Source: Sphingopyxis sp. UBA6723
GTDB taxonomy: Bacteria; Pseudomonadota; Alphaproteobacteria; Sphingomonadales; Sphingomonadaceae
Assembly: GCF_002454115.1 (NCBI RefSeq)
Contig: NZ_DKIH01000006.1
Coordinates: 1-11,704 of the forward strand
Direction of reading: 5' to 3'
DNA: 11,704 nt
Below are positions 1-6,856 of this stretch, one piece after another. Position numbers and translations under genes: made by a program. Below the pieces are notes generated by a model, which searched no databases, was not told the origin of the DNA, and saw only the letters and a list, made by a program, of their open reading frames with translations. Within the stretch, counting starts at the first letter, position 1. Every line of letters begins with the position of its first letter.

Positions 1-66
1 CGGACTTGATCCGGGGTCCATTCCGCCGGCGCTGCCATGGATGCCGGATCAAGTCCGGCATGACGA
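1..66. repeat. Palindromic REP-like element, copy 1 (cut by window edge), inside truB
   Basis: An inverted repeat. The right arm at 38-66 (tggatgccggatcaagtccg then gcatgacga) mirrors the left arm at 1-20, whose outer nine or so bases lie outside the window. The loop is 21-37. The arms differ at two positions, gggtcca on the left against the complement of tggatgc on the right. Each arm holds a smaller palindrome, ccgga-cttga-tccgg. The right arm matches that of the copy at 8782-8810 except at two sites. If the missing part of the left arm is full length the element is 75 bp, a multiple of three, which fits its being read in frame within truB. Confidence 0.85.
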
Positions 67-524
67 AGCGAGAAAATGGTCACCGACCGCGCCTTCATCT
101 CGACCGCCTCACCCTTGCGCGCCAGATCATAAGCCCGCTGGCCGTCGATCTTGATCGCCGAGTAAGCGGGCGGCACCTGCTCGATCGCCCCGGTAAAGCG
201 CGGCAACACCGCCTCGACCTCAGCGAGCGTGGGCCGCACATCGCTGCTGGCAACAACTTCGCCCTCGGCATCAAGCCCGTCGGTCTCGGTCCCGAACGCG
301 ATCGTAAACGCATAGATTTTGCTCGCATCGAGCATCCGCCCGCACAACTTCGTCGCCTCGCCCAGCGCGATCGGCAAAACCCCCGACGCCAGCGGGTCGA
401 GCGTCCCGCCATGGCCGACCTTGACCTTGCCCAGCCCCGCCTCGCGGCACACGCGCTTGACCGCGCCGACCGCCTGCGTCGAGCCAAGCCCCAAAGGTTT
501 GTCGAGGATGATCCAGCCGTTCAT
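1..524 (-). CDS. truB: tRNA pseudouridine(55) synthase TruB, N-terminal part (runs off the left edge)
   Basis: TruB isomerises U55 to pseudouridine in the T-loop of tRNAs. The frame from the ATG at 524 gives about 174 residues. It opens with NGWIILDKPLGLGS, the family's usual start, and contains GHGGTLDPLASGVLPIALG at residues 37-55, where D43 is the expected catalytic aspartate. It continues through QVPPAYSAIKIDGQRAYDLAR and AVEMKARSVTIFSL, all typical TruB core. The last 24 or so visible residues (RHAGLDPAS through WTPDQV) are a translation of the palindromic repeat at 1-66, placed where other TruB proteins have a loop before the SKGTYIR strand. The family is usually about 300 aa, so roughly the last 40 percent is unseen and I cannot tell whether the frame resumes. 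It is the last visible member of the minus-strand cluster, 32 bp after the DUF6491 gene. No strong Shine-Dalgarno precedes it. Confidence 0.93.
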   Translation of the reverse strand, partial: MNGWIILDKPLGLGSTQAVGAVKRVCREAGLGKVKVGHGGTLDPLASGVLPIALGEATKLCGRMLDASKIYAFTIAFGTETDGLDAEGEVVASSDVRPTLAEVEAVLPRFTGAIEQVPPAYSAIKIDGQRAYDLARKGEAVEMKARSVTIFSLRHAGLDPASMAAPAEWTPDQV

Positions 525-556
525 CCGCGCCCGCTACGGCCACGGGCGACCCGCTG

Positions 557-973
557 TCAATTTGCGCCGGGCTTTTCGCCCATGATGTCCTTCGATTTAT
601 CGCGCCGCGACGGCGGCCCGGCGGAGGTGACGAACGAGGTCAAGGGGCAGCGCTCACCGCGCACCAAGATCGATGAAAAGCGATCGAGCCGACCCGCACC
701 GCGCGTTTCGACGCCAATCGCCTGCGCGAAATCGACGTCGCGGCAATATCCGGCAAAGGTGCCGTAATACCAGGCACGCTGGCGATCCTGAATCCAGATG
801 CCGCGGCCGCGATCGGCCTGCCAGTTGCGGATCGAGCTGTCGCTCGGAAAAGCAATGCTCGCCTCGACCCCGAACTCGCGCGGCGCGTCGGCAGAATTGG
901 GGGCGGGCTCGTTGGCCGCCGCAGCGGAAAGGGGAAGCAAGGCGGCGGCCAGGGAGAGAGCGAGATTCTTCAT
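557..973 (-). CDS. Secreted DUF6491-family protein
   Basis: A 138-aa protein of unknown function. Residues 1-20 (MKNLALSLAAALLPLSAAAA) form a clear signal peptide with a likely cut after the Ala run, so it is probably periplasmic or a surface protein. The mature part has the pattern I associate with DUF6491: ASIAFPSDSSIRNW, then GIWIQDRQRAWYYGTF, CRDVDFAQAIGVETRG, LDRFSSILVRGERC and LTSF. Two cysteines, C77 and C109, sit in the conserved blocks and could form a disulfide. The tail from about residue 120 is polar and probably disordered. It lies 30 bp after the membrane protein gene and 32 bp before truB, all on the same strand, so co-transcription is likely. The family assignment is from memory of its sequence pattern. 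Confidence 0.8.
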   Translation of the reverse strand: MKNLALSLAAALLPLSAAAANEPAPNSADAPREFGVEASIAFPSDSSIRNWQADRGRGIWIQDRQRAWYYGTFAGYCRDVDFAQAIGVETRGAGRLDRFSSILVRGERCPLTSFVTSAGPPSRRDKSKDIMGEKPGAN

Positions 974-1003
974 GGCGACTCGCTTAGCGTGCGCCGCCTG
1001 AAC

Positions 1004-1285
1004 TCACGCTGACCGGCGACGGCGCCGCGCGAACGGCCACAGCACCAGCGCCGCCGCGGCCAGCGCGCCGCCATAGAGAAGCCATTGGTGGGGATCGAGC
1101 GTGAATGGACTCCAGAACAGCAAAAGATTTACCGCATGACCGGCAAGCAATGCGGTCCACAGCGCACGGGCGGTTCGCCCCCACCGTCGCTGTGTCGCAA
1201 AGCGGTCGATCAGTACAGCAATGACCAACGTCGCCGCCGTACACGCCAGCCACCCAAGCACCTTGAAGATCAGGAGCACGCCCAT
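1004..1285 (-). CDS. Small three-helix inner-membrane protein, hypothetical
   Basis: A 93-aa protein I do not recognise. It has three hydrophobic stretches: about residues 4-26, 41-60 and 66-85. An RRxGRxAR basic segment lies between the first two, and the C-terminus is a run of arginines (RRRRR). Under the positive-inside rule this suggests an odd number of helices with the C-terminus in the cytoplasm. No catalytic motif is visible. The start at 1285 lies 9 bp after the stop of the preceding small ORF and no Shine-Dalgarno is obvious. The gene sits between tdk and the DUF6491 gene in the same direction, so it is probably an operon passenger. Support for its being real comes from the coherent membrane topology and tight packing. 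Confidence 0.65.
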   Translation of the reverse strand: MGVLLIFKVLGWLACTAATLVIAVLIDRFATQRRWGRTARALWTALLAGHAVNLLLFWSPFTLDPHQWLLYGGALAAAALVLWPFARRRRRSA

Positions 1286-1294
1286 CCGGGCCAG

Positions 1295-1438
1295 CTATGC
1301 GCCGTCGCGCCAATCCCCGGCAAGCGCACCAAATAACCCGGTACTCCGCACATAGCCGGTCCAGCCTCTGCAATCGGCGCGCCCCGCCTCGACCAGTTTG
1401 ACGAGTTTCAGGTCGCCATCGGCGAGATCGACATACAG
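1295..1438 (-). CDS. Possible small protein or remnant downstream of tdk, start uncertain
   Basis: An open frame of 47 codons ending 9 bp before the next gene. It reads like protein rather than noise: LYVDLADGDLKLVKLVEAG, then RADCRGWTGYVRSTGLFG, then ALAGDWRDGA. No ATG, GTG or TTG is available just after the tdk stop. The coordinates here use a CTG at 1438, four bases after that stop, with an AAGG nine bases upstream. The nearest in-frame ATG is at 1513, inside tdk, and would give a roughly 72-aa protein with an Arg-rich N-terminus. It could be a gene with an unusual start, an overlapping gene, or the tail of a decayed gene. I do not recognise the family. Confidence 0.3.
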   Translation of the reverse strand: MYVDLADGDLKLVKLVEAGRADCRGWTGYVRSTGLFGALAGDWRDGA

Positions 1439-1442
1439 CCGT

Positions 1443-2045
1443 TCAAGCCTTGGTCTGCGCCGCCGCGGCTTCGCGGCGCTTGGCCATGAAATGCCGTCGG
1501 CACATCGCGACATAGCGGTCGTTGCCGCCGATTTCGGTCTGCGCGCCCTCGACCACCGCACGGCCAGTCTCATCGACGCGCAGGTTCATCGTCGCCTTGC
1601 GCCCGCATTCGCACACCGCTTTCAGTTCGACGAGCGCATCGGCAAGGCCGAGCAGCGCCGCAGAGCCGGGAAACAGCTCGGCCGAAAAATCGGTGCGCAG
1701 GCCATAGCAGAGCACCGGGATGCCACTTTCGTCGGCCAGCCGGGCGAGATCGAGCACCTGCGCGCGCGTCAGGAACTGCGCCTCATCGACCAGCACGCAG
1801 GCGAGCGGGCGCTCGGCATTCTCGGCATTGACCGCGGCCCACAGGTCGCTGTCGGGATCGAATTTATGCGCCTCGGCGATCAGGCCGATACGGCTGGTGA
1901 CCTGTCCGGCGCCGTACCGATCGTCGAGCGCTGCGGTCCACAGCATGGTTTCCATGCCGCGCTCGCGATAGTTGAAATCCGCCTGCAACAGCGTGGTCGA
2001 TTTGCCTGCGTTCATGCTGGCATAATAGAAGTAGAGCTTCGCCAT
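1443..2045 (-). CDS. tdk: Thymidine kinase (class II)
   Basis: Phosphorylates thymidine (and deoxyuridine) to the monophosphate with ATP in the pyrimidine salvage pathway, in the cytoplasm. The 200-aa length matches bacterial Tdk (E. coli about 205). The P-loop is at residues 9-17 (ASMNAGKST) and the Walker-B-like VDEAQF at 86-91 carries the presumed catalytic E88. The lasso region holds the zinc-site cysteines in CECGRK (C145, C147) and C182-RRH. The substrate loop appears as GGNDRYVAMC. The C-terminus is an Ala/Lys-rich tail. It is the first gene of the minus-strand cluster and diverges from the AbgT-type gene across 56 bp. No strong Shine-Dalgarno is seen before its ATG. Confidence 0.96.
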   Translation of the reverse strand: MAKLYFYYASMNAGKSTTLLQADFNYRERGMETMLWTAALDDRYGAGQVTSRIGLIAEAHKFDPDSDLWAAVNAENAERPLACVLVDEAQFLTRAQVLDLARLADESGIPVLCYGLRTDFSAELFPGSAALLGLADALVELKAVCECGRKATMNLRVDETGRAVVEGAQTEIGGNDRYVAMCRRHFMAKRREAAAAQTKA

Positions 2046-2053
2046 CGGCTGGC

Positions 2054-2059
2054 TATAAT
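2054..2059 (+). promoter_or_regulatory. Possible -10 box for the AbgT-type transporter gene
   Basis: A perfect TATAAT lies in the 56-bp divergent region, 42 bases before the ATG at 2102, which would give a leader of roughly 36 bases with a Shine-Dalgarno. I find no convincing -35 box 16-18 bases upstream, so the promoter call rests on the hexamer and its placement alone. Confidence 0.3.
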
Positions 2060-2101
2060 CGGCCCGGCCAGAACGACAAGCCGAACCGCAAGGGAGTTTT
2101 C

Positions 2102-3688
2102 ATGTCCACATCGCCCGATGCCACCGCCGCGACCGCGACCAGCGGCATATTGGGATGGATCGAACGGGTGGGCAACCGCCTGCCCGACCCTGTCGTCCTG
2201 TTCCTGTGGCTGGTCGGCGCGCTGGTGCTGATATCTGTGCTGGCCGCGACCGTCGGCTGGTCGGCGATCCATCCGACCGAAGTCGATCCCGAAACGGGCG
2301 CGAAAAAGGTCATCGAGGCGACCAGCCTGCTGAGTCCCGCCAACATCGCCAAATTGTGGGTCGATATGCCCAAGACCTTCACCCACTTTCATCCGCTGGG
2401 CTATGTGCTGGTGGTGATGCTAGGCGCGGGGGTTGCCGAACGCACCGGATTGTTCGGAACCGCGATGCGCGCCAGCGTTCGCGGCGCGTCGCCGCGCCTG
2501 CTGACGCCGATCGTCGCGCTGGTCGCGATGATGGGCAACCTGGCCGCCGACGCTGCCTATGTTGTCCTGATCCCGCTGGCCGCGGTCATTTATCACGCCG
2601 CGGGGCGCCATCCCGTCGCGGGCATCGCGGCCTCTTTTGCCGGCGTTTCCGGCGGCTTTTCGGCCAACCTGCTGCCGGGCCAGCTCGACGCATTGCTGTT
2701 CGGGATAACGGAGGCGGCGGTCGAGACGGTGTTCGGTGACTTTCAGGCCAATATCGCGGGCAACTGGTATTTCATTGCCGCGATGTTGTTCATTTTTCTG
2801 CCGGTGATCTGGTATGTGACCGATCGCATCATCGAACCCCGCCTCGGCACCTATGTCCCTGCCGGGATCGGCACCGACCCCGGCGAGCGCGACCGCCCGC
2901 TGGCCGACAACGAACGGCGCGGCCTGCGTCACGCGGGCCTTGCGATCCTGTTCGTGATCGGACTCTGGCTGTTCTTCACGCTTGGCCCGGGAACGCCGTT
3001 GATCGACGAAGAGGGTACGCCAGAATCGCGACTGACGCCGCTGTACCAGTCGCTGGTCGCGGGCTTTTTCCTGCTCTTCCTTCTGTCCGGCTGGGCCTAT
3101 GGCCGCGCGACCGGGGTAATCGGCAATCACCGCGATCTGGTCAAGATGATGAGCGATTCGATGGGCGACATGGCCTATTATCTGGTCCTCGCCTTTGCCG
3201 CGGCGCATTTCGTCGCGATGTTCGGCTGGTCGAACCTGGGGCTGATCCTGGCGGTACATGGTGCCGACGGATTGCGCGCCGCCAACCTGCCCGCCCCGGT
3301 GCTGCTGGCGGCGATCGTCCTGCTGACAGCGGCACTCAACCTGTTCATCGGCTCGGCCAGCGCCAAATGGGCGCTGCTGGCGCCGGTGCTCGTGCCAATG
3401 CTGATGTTGCTCGGCATCAGCGCCGAAATGACCACGGCGGCGTATCGCGTCGGCGACGGCGCGACGAACATCATCACCCCGCTGATGGTCTATTTCCCGC
3501 TGATCCTGATCTTCTGCCAGCGCTGGCAGCCGAATTTCGGCCTTGGCAGCCTCGCCGCGACGATGCTGCCCTATTCGATCGGATTGCTGGTCAGCGGCAT
3601 TGCGCTGGTGATCGGCTGGGTCGCGCTCGACCTGCCGCTCGGGCCGGGCGCCAGCGTCTATATCCCCTTGCCAACCACGGCACCCTGA
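2102..3688 (+). CDS. AbgT-family transporter (p-aminobenzoyl-glutamate/antimetabolite type)
   Basis: A 528-aa polytopic inner-membrane carrier. Characterised AbgT-family members either import p-aminobenzoyl-glutamate, a folate breakdown product (E. coli AbgT), or export sulfonamides (MtrF, YdaH). The family signatures are present: an N-terminal NRLPDPVVLFLWL segment (about 25-37), the periplasmic SLLSPANIAKLW stretch, MMGNLAADAAYVVLIPLAAV (143-162), the first re-entrant hairpin GGFSANLLPGQLD (184-196), and near the C-terminus the second hairpin GSASAKWALLAPVLVP (417-432) followed by YRVGDGATNIITPLMVYFP (448-466). The start is well supported by AAGGGAG six bases upstream. Whether it imports or exports cannot be told from sequence. 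It diverges from tdk, and no abgA/abgB hydrolase genes are adjacent. Confidence 0.93.
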   Translation: MSTSPDATAATATSGILGWIERVGNRLPDPVVLFLWLVGALVLISVLAATVGWSAIHPTEVDPETGAKKVIEATSLLSPANIAKLWVDMPKTFTHFHPLGYVLVVMLGAGVAERTGLFGTAMRASVRGASPRLLTPIVALVAMMGNLAADAAYVVLIPLAAVIYHAAGRHPVAGIAASFAGVSGGFSANLLPGQLDALLFGITEAAVETVFGDFQANIAGNWYFIAAMLFIFLPVIWYVTDRIIEPRLGTYVPAGIGTDPGERDRPLADNERRGLRHAGLAILFVIGLWLFFTLGPGTPLIDEEGTPESRLTPLYQSLVAGFFLLFLLSGWAYGRATGVIGNHRDLVKMMSDSMGDMAYYLVLAFAAAHFVAMFGWSNLGLILAVHGADGLRAANLPAPVLLAAIVLLTAALNLFIGSASAKWALLAPVLVPMLMLLGISAEMTTAAYRVGDGATNIITPLMVYFPLILIFCQRWQPNFGLGSLAATMLPYSIGLLVSGIALVIGWVALDLPLGPGASVYIPLPTTAP

Positions 3689-3771
3689 CAACCGGGCCGG
3701 AGCGCTGCTTGACTCGCCCCCGCCCCCCTTTCATGCTGCGCGGCAGAACAGAAGGACAGGGGGAGCGCGCC

Positions 3772-5211
3772 ATGCGCCTGATGCCGGTGACCGACGCGAT
3801 GTTCCTCGTCGCCGAAACGCGCGAGACGCCGATGCACGTCGGCGGGGTCAACCTGTACACCCTGCCCGACAAGGTCGACGAGACCGAGTGGCTGAACGCG
3901 CAACTCGCCAACCTGCGCCAGTCCGAAGGGCTGCGCCGCCCGTTCAGCGAGGTGCTCAAACTCACCCCGCTTGGCCAATACGGCCCGATCCGCCTCGTCC
4001 CCGACAAAGACATCGACATGCATTACCATGTCCGCAGCGCCGCGCTGCCCAAGCCCGGGCGCTATCGCGAAATGTTCGAGCTGGTCTCGCGCCTGCACGG
4101 CACCCTGCTCGACCGCACCCGGCCGATGTGGGAAATCACCCTGATCTCGGGCCTGCCCGATCGCCAGATCGCGACCTATTTCAAGATCCACCACGCGCTG
4201 ATGGACGGAGCATCGTCGATGCACTTCACCAACGCCATGCTGAGCGCCGATCCCAAGGAAAAGCGCAGCTATTCGCCGATGTCGGTCGAAGCCTATGAGG
4301 CGTATAAGCGCAAATTCCCGGCGCCGAAAAAGCCGCCGACCCCCAGCCTCACCGACCTGAAAGCCATCGGCGGTTTCCTGAAGGAGCAATGGGGCAACAG
4401 CGTCGGGGTGACCAAGGCGCTCAACCAATATGCCGCCGCGATGTTCGGCATGGGCGGCAGCGACCTGACGACGCCCTGGTCGGTGCCGCGCACCAGCTTT
4501 AACCGCAACATCACCGGCGCCCGCCGCTTCGTCGCGCAAAGCTGGTCGCTCGAACGGGTGCGTGCGATGGGCAAGGCCTATGACGGGACGATCAACGACG
4601 CCGTGCTCGGCATGTGCTCAGGGGCGATGCGCAAATATCTGCAATCGCTGAACGAGCTGCCCGACAAGCCGCTGAAAGCCATGGCGCCCGTGTCGATCCG
4701 GCCGAAAGATGATATCGACGCCGCCAACTCGGTCGCCGCAGTCACCGCCAATCTGGCGACGCATATCGACGATCCGGCGGAGCGGATGGCGACGATCCAG
4801 GCGTCGATGAACGCCGCCAAGGCGCAGCTGCGCGAAATGACCGCGCAGCAGATCCAGATCTATACCGCGATCACCCAGATGCCGCAGATGCTGACCGCGC
4901 TCACTCGCACCGCCGACAAGTTCCCGGCCTATAGCGTCACCATCTCGAACGTCCCTGGCCCGCGTGAGCAGCTCTACTGGAACGGCGCGCGTCTCGACGG
5001 CATGTATCCCGCCAGCATCCCGGTCGACGGCATGGCGATGAACATCACGCAGGTGTCGAACAACAAGAATATCGATTTCGGCATCACCGCCTGCCGCCGC
5101 AGCGTTCCGCATGTCCAACGGCTGATCGACTATCTGGAAGATGCCCTGGTCGAGCTGGAGGAAGCGGCAGGGATCAAGGGCAAAAAGGCACCTGCGACCG
5201 GTACAACTTAG
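3772..5211 (+). CDS. Wax ester synthase/diacylglycerol O-acyltransferase (WS/DGAT, AtfA type)
   Basis: A 479-aa acyltransferase that would join acyl-CoA to a fatty alcohol or diacylglycerol, making wax ester or triacylglycerol at the inner face of the membrane. The start MRLMPVTDAMFLVAE is the family's characteristic N-terminus and has AGGGGGAG six bases upstream. A longer in-frame reading back to 3367 lies inside the preceding gene and is rejected. The active site HHALMDG is at residues 140-146, with H141 and D145 the expected catalytic pair. Other landmarks are RPMWEITLISGL (a PLWE variant), INDAVLGMCSGAMRKYL, PVSIRP and SNVPGP of the C-terminal domain, with length typical of the family. 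It follows the transporter gene by 83 bp. A TTGACT at 3709 could be a -35 box but no good -10 goes with it. The exact product cannot be inferred. Confidence 0.93.
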   Translation: MRLMPVTDAMFLVAETRETPMHVGGVNLYTLPDKVDETEWLNAQLANLRQSEGLRRPFSEVLKLTPLGQYGPIRLVPDKDIDMHYHVRSAALPKPGRYREMFELVSRLHGTLLDRTRPMWEITLISGLPDRQIATYFKIHHALMDGASSMHFTNAMLSADPKEKRSYSPMSVEAYEAYKRKFPAPKKPPTPSLTDLKAIGGFLKEQWGNSVGVTKALNQYAAAMFGMGGSDLTTPWSVPRTSFNRNITGARRFVAQSWSLERVRAMGKAYDGTINDAVLGMCSGAMRKYLQSLNELPDKPLKAMAPVSIRPKDDIDAANSVAAVTANLATHIDDPAERMATIQASMNAAKAQLREMTAQQIQIYTAITQMPQMLTALTRTADKFPAYSVTISNVPGPREQLYWNGARLDGMYPASIPVDGMAMNITQVSNNKNIDFGITACRRSVPHVQRLIDYLEDALVELEEAAGIKGKKAPATGTT

Positions 5212-5272
5212 CTTTTTACAGCCCCGCTGCTGCCGCCTAAATACCGCGCGACACCATGCGAGGGGATGGGCA

Positions 5273-6196
5273 ATGCTGGGACAATTCGATGCGCTGGACC
5301 GGCTCGTCCAGCTGCTGCTGTTGATCGCGGCGGTCGGCGCGATCGCCAATGGCGGCTTCATGCTGGTCGACCCGCTCGCCTGGTATGTCTTCATCCCGAC
5401 CGTCATCACCACCGGGCCGCCGAACGCGCATTTTATCCGCGACATCGCCCTGGCCTATGTCGGTTCGGGGCTGATCCTGCTCTATGCCGCCGGGCATCCG
5501 ATCCTGCGCTGGCGCGCCGCGGTCGTCGGCGGGCTGTGGCTGACGCTCCACGGTTTGCTGCATGTCTATGAAGTGATCGCGGGCATCTGCGGCCCCGCGA
5601 CCTTCTGGGCCGACGCACCGGGGGTGCTTGGCCACCCACTGCTCGTCATCGTGGCGCTGACCATCCTGTTCGCGCGCCAGCGGATCGCCCCCGCGGGCAT
5701 CCCCGCGCGCCTGTTCGCGCGCGCCGCCGACAAGGCGACCGGCGGCAACAGCCCCTATCTGCCCGACCTGATCGCCGCGCCCGGCCACGCCGCCGAAAAA
5801 TTCCAGCATTTCATGCCCGTCACCGCGCACCGCCACGCGGCGCCCGCCGATGCCTTTCATGCCGCGCGGATCGGCGCGACGCTCGCCGCCGATTGCGGCC
5901 CCTGCGCGCTGATCGCCGCCGAAAGTGCACTCGGCGATGGCGTCGCACGCGATATCGTCAACCGCCTGCTCGCCAGCGATCCGCCCGCCGACCTGACCGA
6001 AGCCTTTGCCTTTGGTGCCGCGGTCGGAAGCCACGACCCCGCCGCCGACGCGCATGGCGCCCAGATCGAAATGCTCTACGGGCGCACCATACGCTTCGAA
6101 ATGGCGCTGACCGCCGCGACCGTCACTGCCTATCCGGCGCTCAAGCGCGGCCTGGGCTTCGCCAACAGTTGCGCGCTCCACAAGCTGGAGGTTTGA
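5273..6196 (+). CDS. Membrane protein with C-terminal CGPC domain (possible AhpD-like fold), hypothetical
   Basis: A 307-aa protein in two parts. Residues about 8-135 hold four hydrophobic segments (11-32, 57-74, 82-103, 117-134) with conserved-looking GGFMLVDP, HFIRDIALAYVGSG and LHGLLHVYE, resembling small DUF4345-like membrane families. After a linker, residues about 170-307 are soluble: DCGPC at 207-211, then LTEAFAFGAAVG and a helical end, ALTAATVTAYPALKRGLGFANSC. This order, a CxxC followed by a helix pair, resembles the AhpD/carboxymuconolactone decarboxylase fold. That likeness is my inference. C208 and C211 could be redox active, and a third cysteine is at 300. The start has GAGGGG seven bases upstream. 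An ORF reading back to 5141 overlaps the acyltransferase gene and is rejected. The GNAT gene follows by 31 bp, probably in the same transcript. Confidence 0.85.
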   Translation: MLGQFDALDRLVQLLLLIAAVGAIANGGFMLVDPLAWYVFIPTVITTGPPNAHFIRDIALAYVGSGLILLYAAGHPILRWRAAVVGGLWLTLHGLLHVYEVIAGICGPATFWADAPGVLGHPLLVIVALTILFARQRIAPAGIPARLFARAADKATGGNSPYLPDLIAAPGHAAEKFQHFMPVTAHRHAAPADAFHAARIGATLAADCGPCALIAAESALGDGVARDIVNRLLASDPPADLTEAFAFGAAVGSHDPAADAHGAQIEMLYGRTIRFEMALTAATVTAYPALKRGLGFANSCALHKLEV

Positions 6197-6227
6197 CAGC
6201 GAAAGCGGACCGCGACACAGGGCGGAC

Positions 6228-6710
6228 ATGACCCTCTCGATCCGCCCCGCCACCCCCACCGACCTGCCGCTGATCGCGCAGTTCATCCGCGATCTCGCCG
6301 AATATGAAAAGCTGGCGCACGAGGTTCGCTTCGACGAGGCGACGCTCGGCGAAAAGCTGTTCGGGCCGCGCCCTTATGCCGAGGTGGTGATCGGCGAACT
6401 CGACGGCGAACCGCAGGGTTTCGCGCTGTTCTTCCACAATTTCTCGACTTTCGAAGGACGCCCCGGCCTCTATCTCGAGGATCTGTTCGTCCGCCCCGAA
6501 GCGCGCGGATCGGGGCTCGGCAAGGCGCTGCTCGCGCACCTCGCCCAACTGTGCGTCAACCGCGATTGCGCGCGGCTCGAATGGAGCGTGCTCGACTGGA
6601 ACACGCCCGCGATCGGCTTTTACCAGAACCTCGGCGCCAGGCTGATGGACGAATGGACCGTCATGCGCGTCGATGGCGCCGCACTGAACGCGCTGGCCGA
6701 AACCGGCTGA
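6228..6710 (+). CDS. GNAT-family N-acetyltransferase (SSAT-like)
   Basis: A 160-aa cytoplasmic acetyltransferase using acetyl-CoA. It has the GNAT order: IRPATPTDLPLIAQFIRDLAEYEKL at the N-terminus, the acceptor-side strand GFALFFHNFSTFEGRPGLYLE (64-84), then LFVRPEARGSGLGKALL (86-102) with the R-G-S-G-L-G pyrophosphate loop. It ends with LEWSVLDWNTPAIGFYQNLGA and DEW. The FFHNFSTF, GLYLEDLFV and WNTPAI...FY blocks are those of the spermidine/spermine acetyltransferase-like branch, which also includes thialysine acetyltransferases, so a polyamine or diamine-like substrate is possible but not proven. AGGGCGG precedes the ATG. It starts 31 bp after the membrane CGPC gene. Confidence 0.9.
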   Translation: MTLSIRPATPTDLPLIAQFIRDLAEYEKLAHEVRFDEATLGEKLFGPRPYAEVVIGELDGEPQGFALFFHNFSTFEGRPGLYLEDLFVRPEARGSGLGKALLAHLAQLCVNRDCARLEWSVLDWNTPAIGFYQNLGARLMDEWTVMRVDGAALNALAETG

Positions 6711-6718
6711 CCGGCACC

Positions 6719-6733
6719 GGGTAGCGCCTACCC
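6719..6733 (+). terminator. Small hairpin after the GNAT gene, possible terminator
   Basis: GGGTAG-CGC-CTACCC forms a perfect six-base stem with a three-base loop, eight bases after the GNAT stop. There is no T-run behind it, only cctctgg, so intrinsic termination is uncertain. Confidence 0.3.
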
Positions 6734-6792
6734 CCTCTGGTCGTTTGCCACGCTCGGCCGATCATGCTCTCCTGCCCCCCGGGCCGCACCGG

Positions 6793-6810
6793 GTTCGCAC
6801 GTTTGCGAAC
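6793..6810. promoter_or_regulatory. Perfect 18-bp dyad upstream of the NTF2-like gene
   Basis: GTTCGCA-CGTT-TGCGAAC, seven-base arms with a four-base centre, ends 46 bases before the ATG at 6857. It could be an operator or a hairpin in the leader RNA. The alphaproteobacterial LexA box is a direct repeat (GTTC-N7-GTTC), so this inverted arrangement does not fit it. No regulator can be named. Confidence 0.35.
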
Positions 6811-6856
6811 GAGTCGGTTTCCCGCAACGGGCACCGACATCAACAGGGGAAAGATC

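Noticed and set aside
6..767. 253-codon plus-strand ORF over truB and the DUF6491 gene
   Set aside because: It spans two recognised minus-strand genes and the repeat, and its translation is Arg/Pro-rich with no domain.
2420..3691. 423-codon minus-strand ORF opposite the AbgT-type gene
   Set aside because: Composition rich in Arg, Gln and Asp, no family pattern, and fully antisense to a clear transporter.
3709..3737. TTGACT as a promoter for the WS/DGAT gene
   Set aside because: At 17 bases downstream only CATGCT is found, a poor -10, so it was not listed as a feature.
3367..3771. N-terminal extension of the WS/DGAT gene
   Set aside because: The frame is open but lies inside the transporter gene. 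The family start MRLMPVTDAM with a strong ribosome site is at 3772.
5237..6286. 349-codon minus-strand ORF opposite the membrane CGPC gene
   Set aside because: The plus strand has coherent membrane helices and a ribosome site. The antisense reading is Gly/Arg-rich noise and also overlaps the GNAT start.
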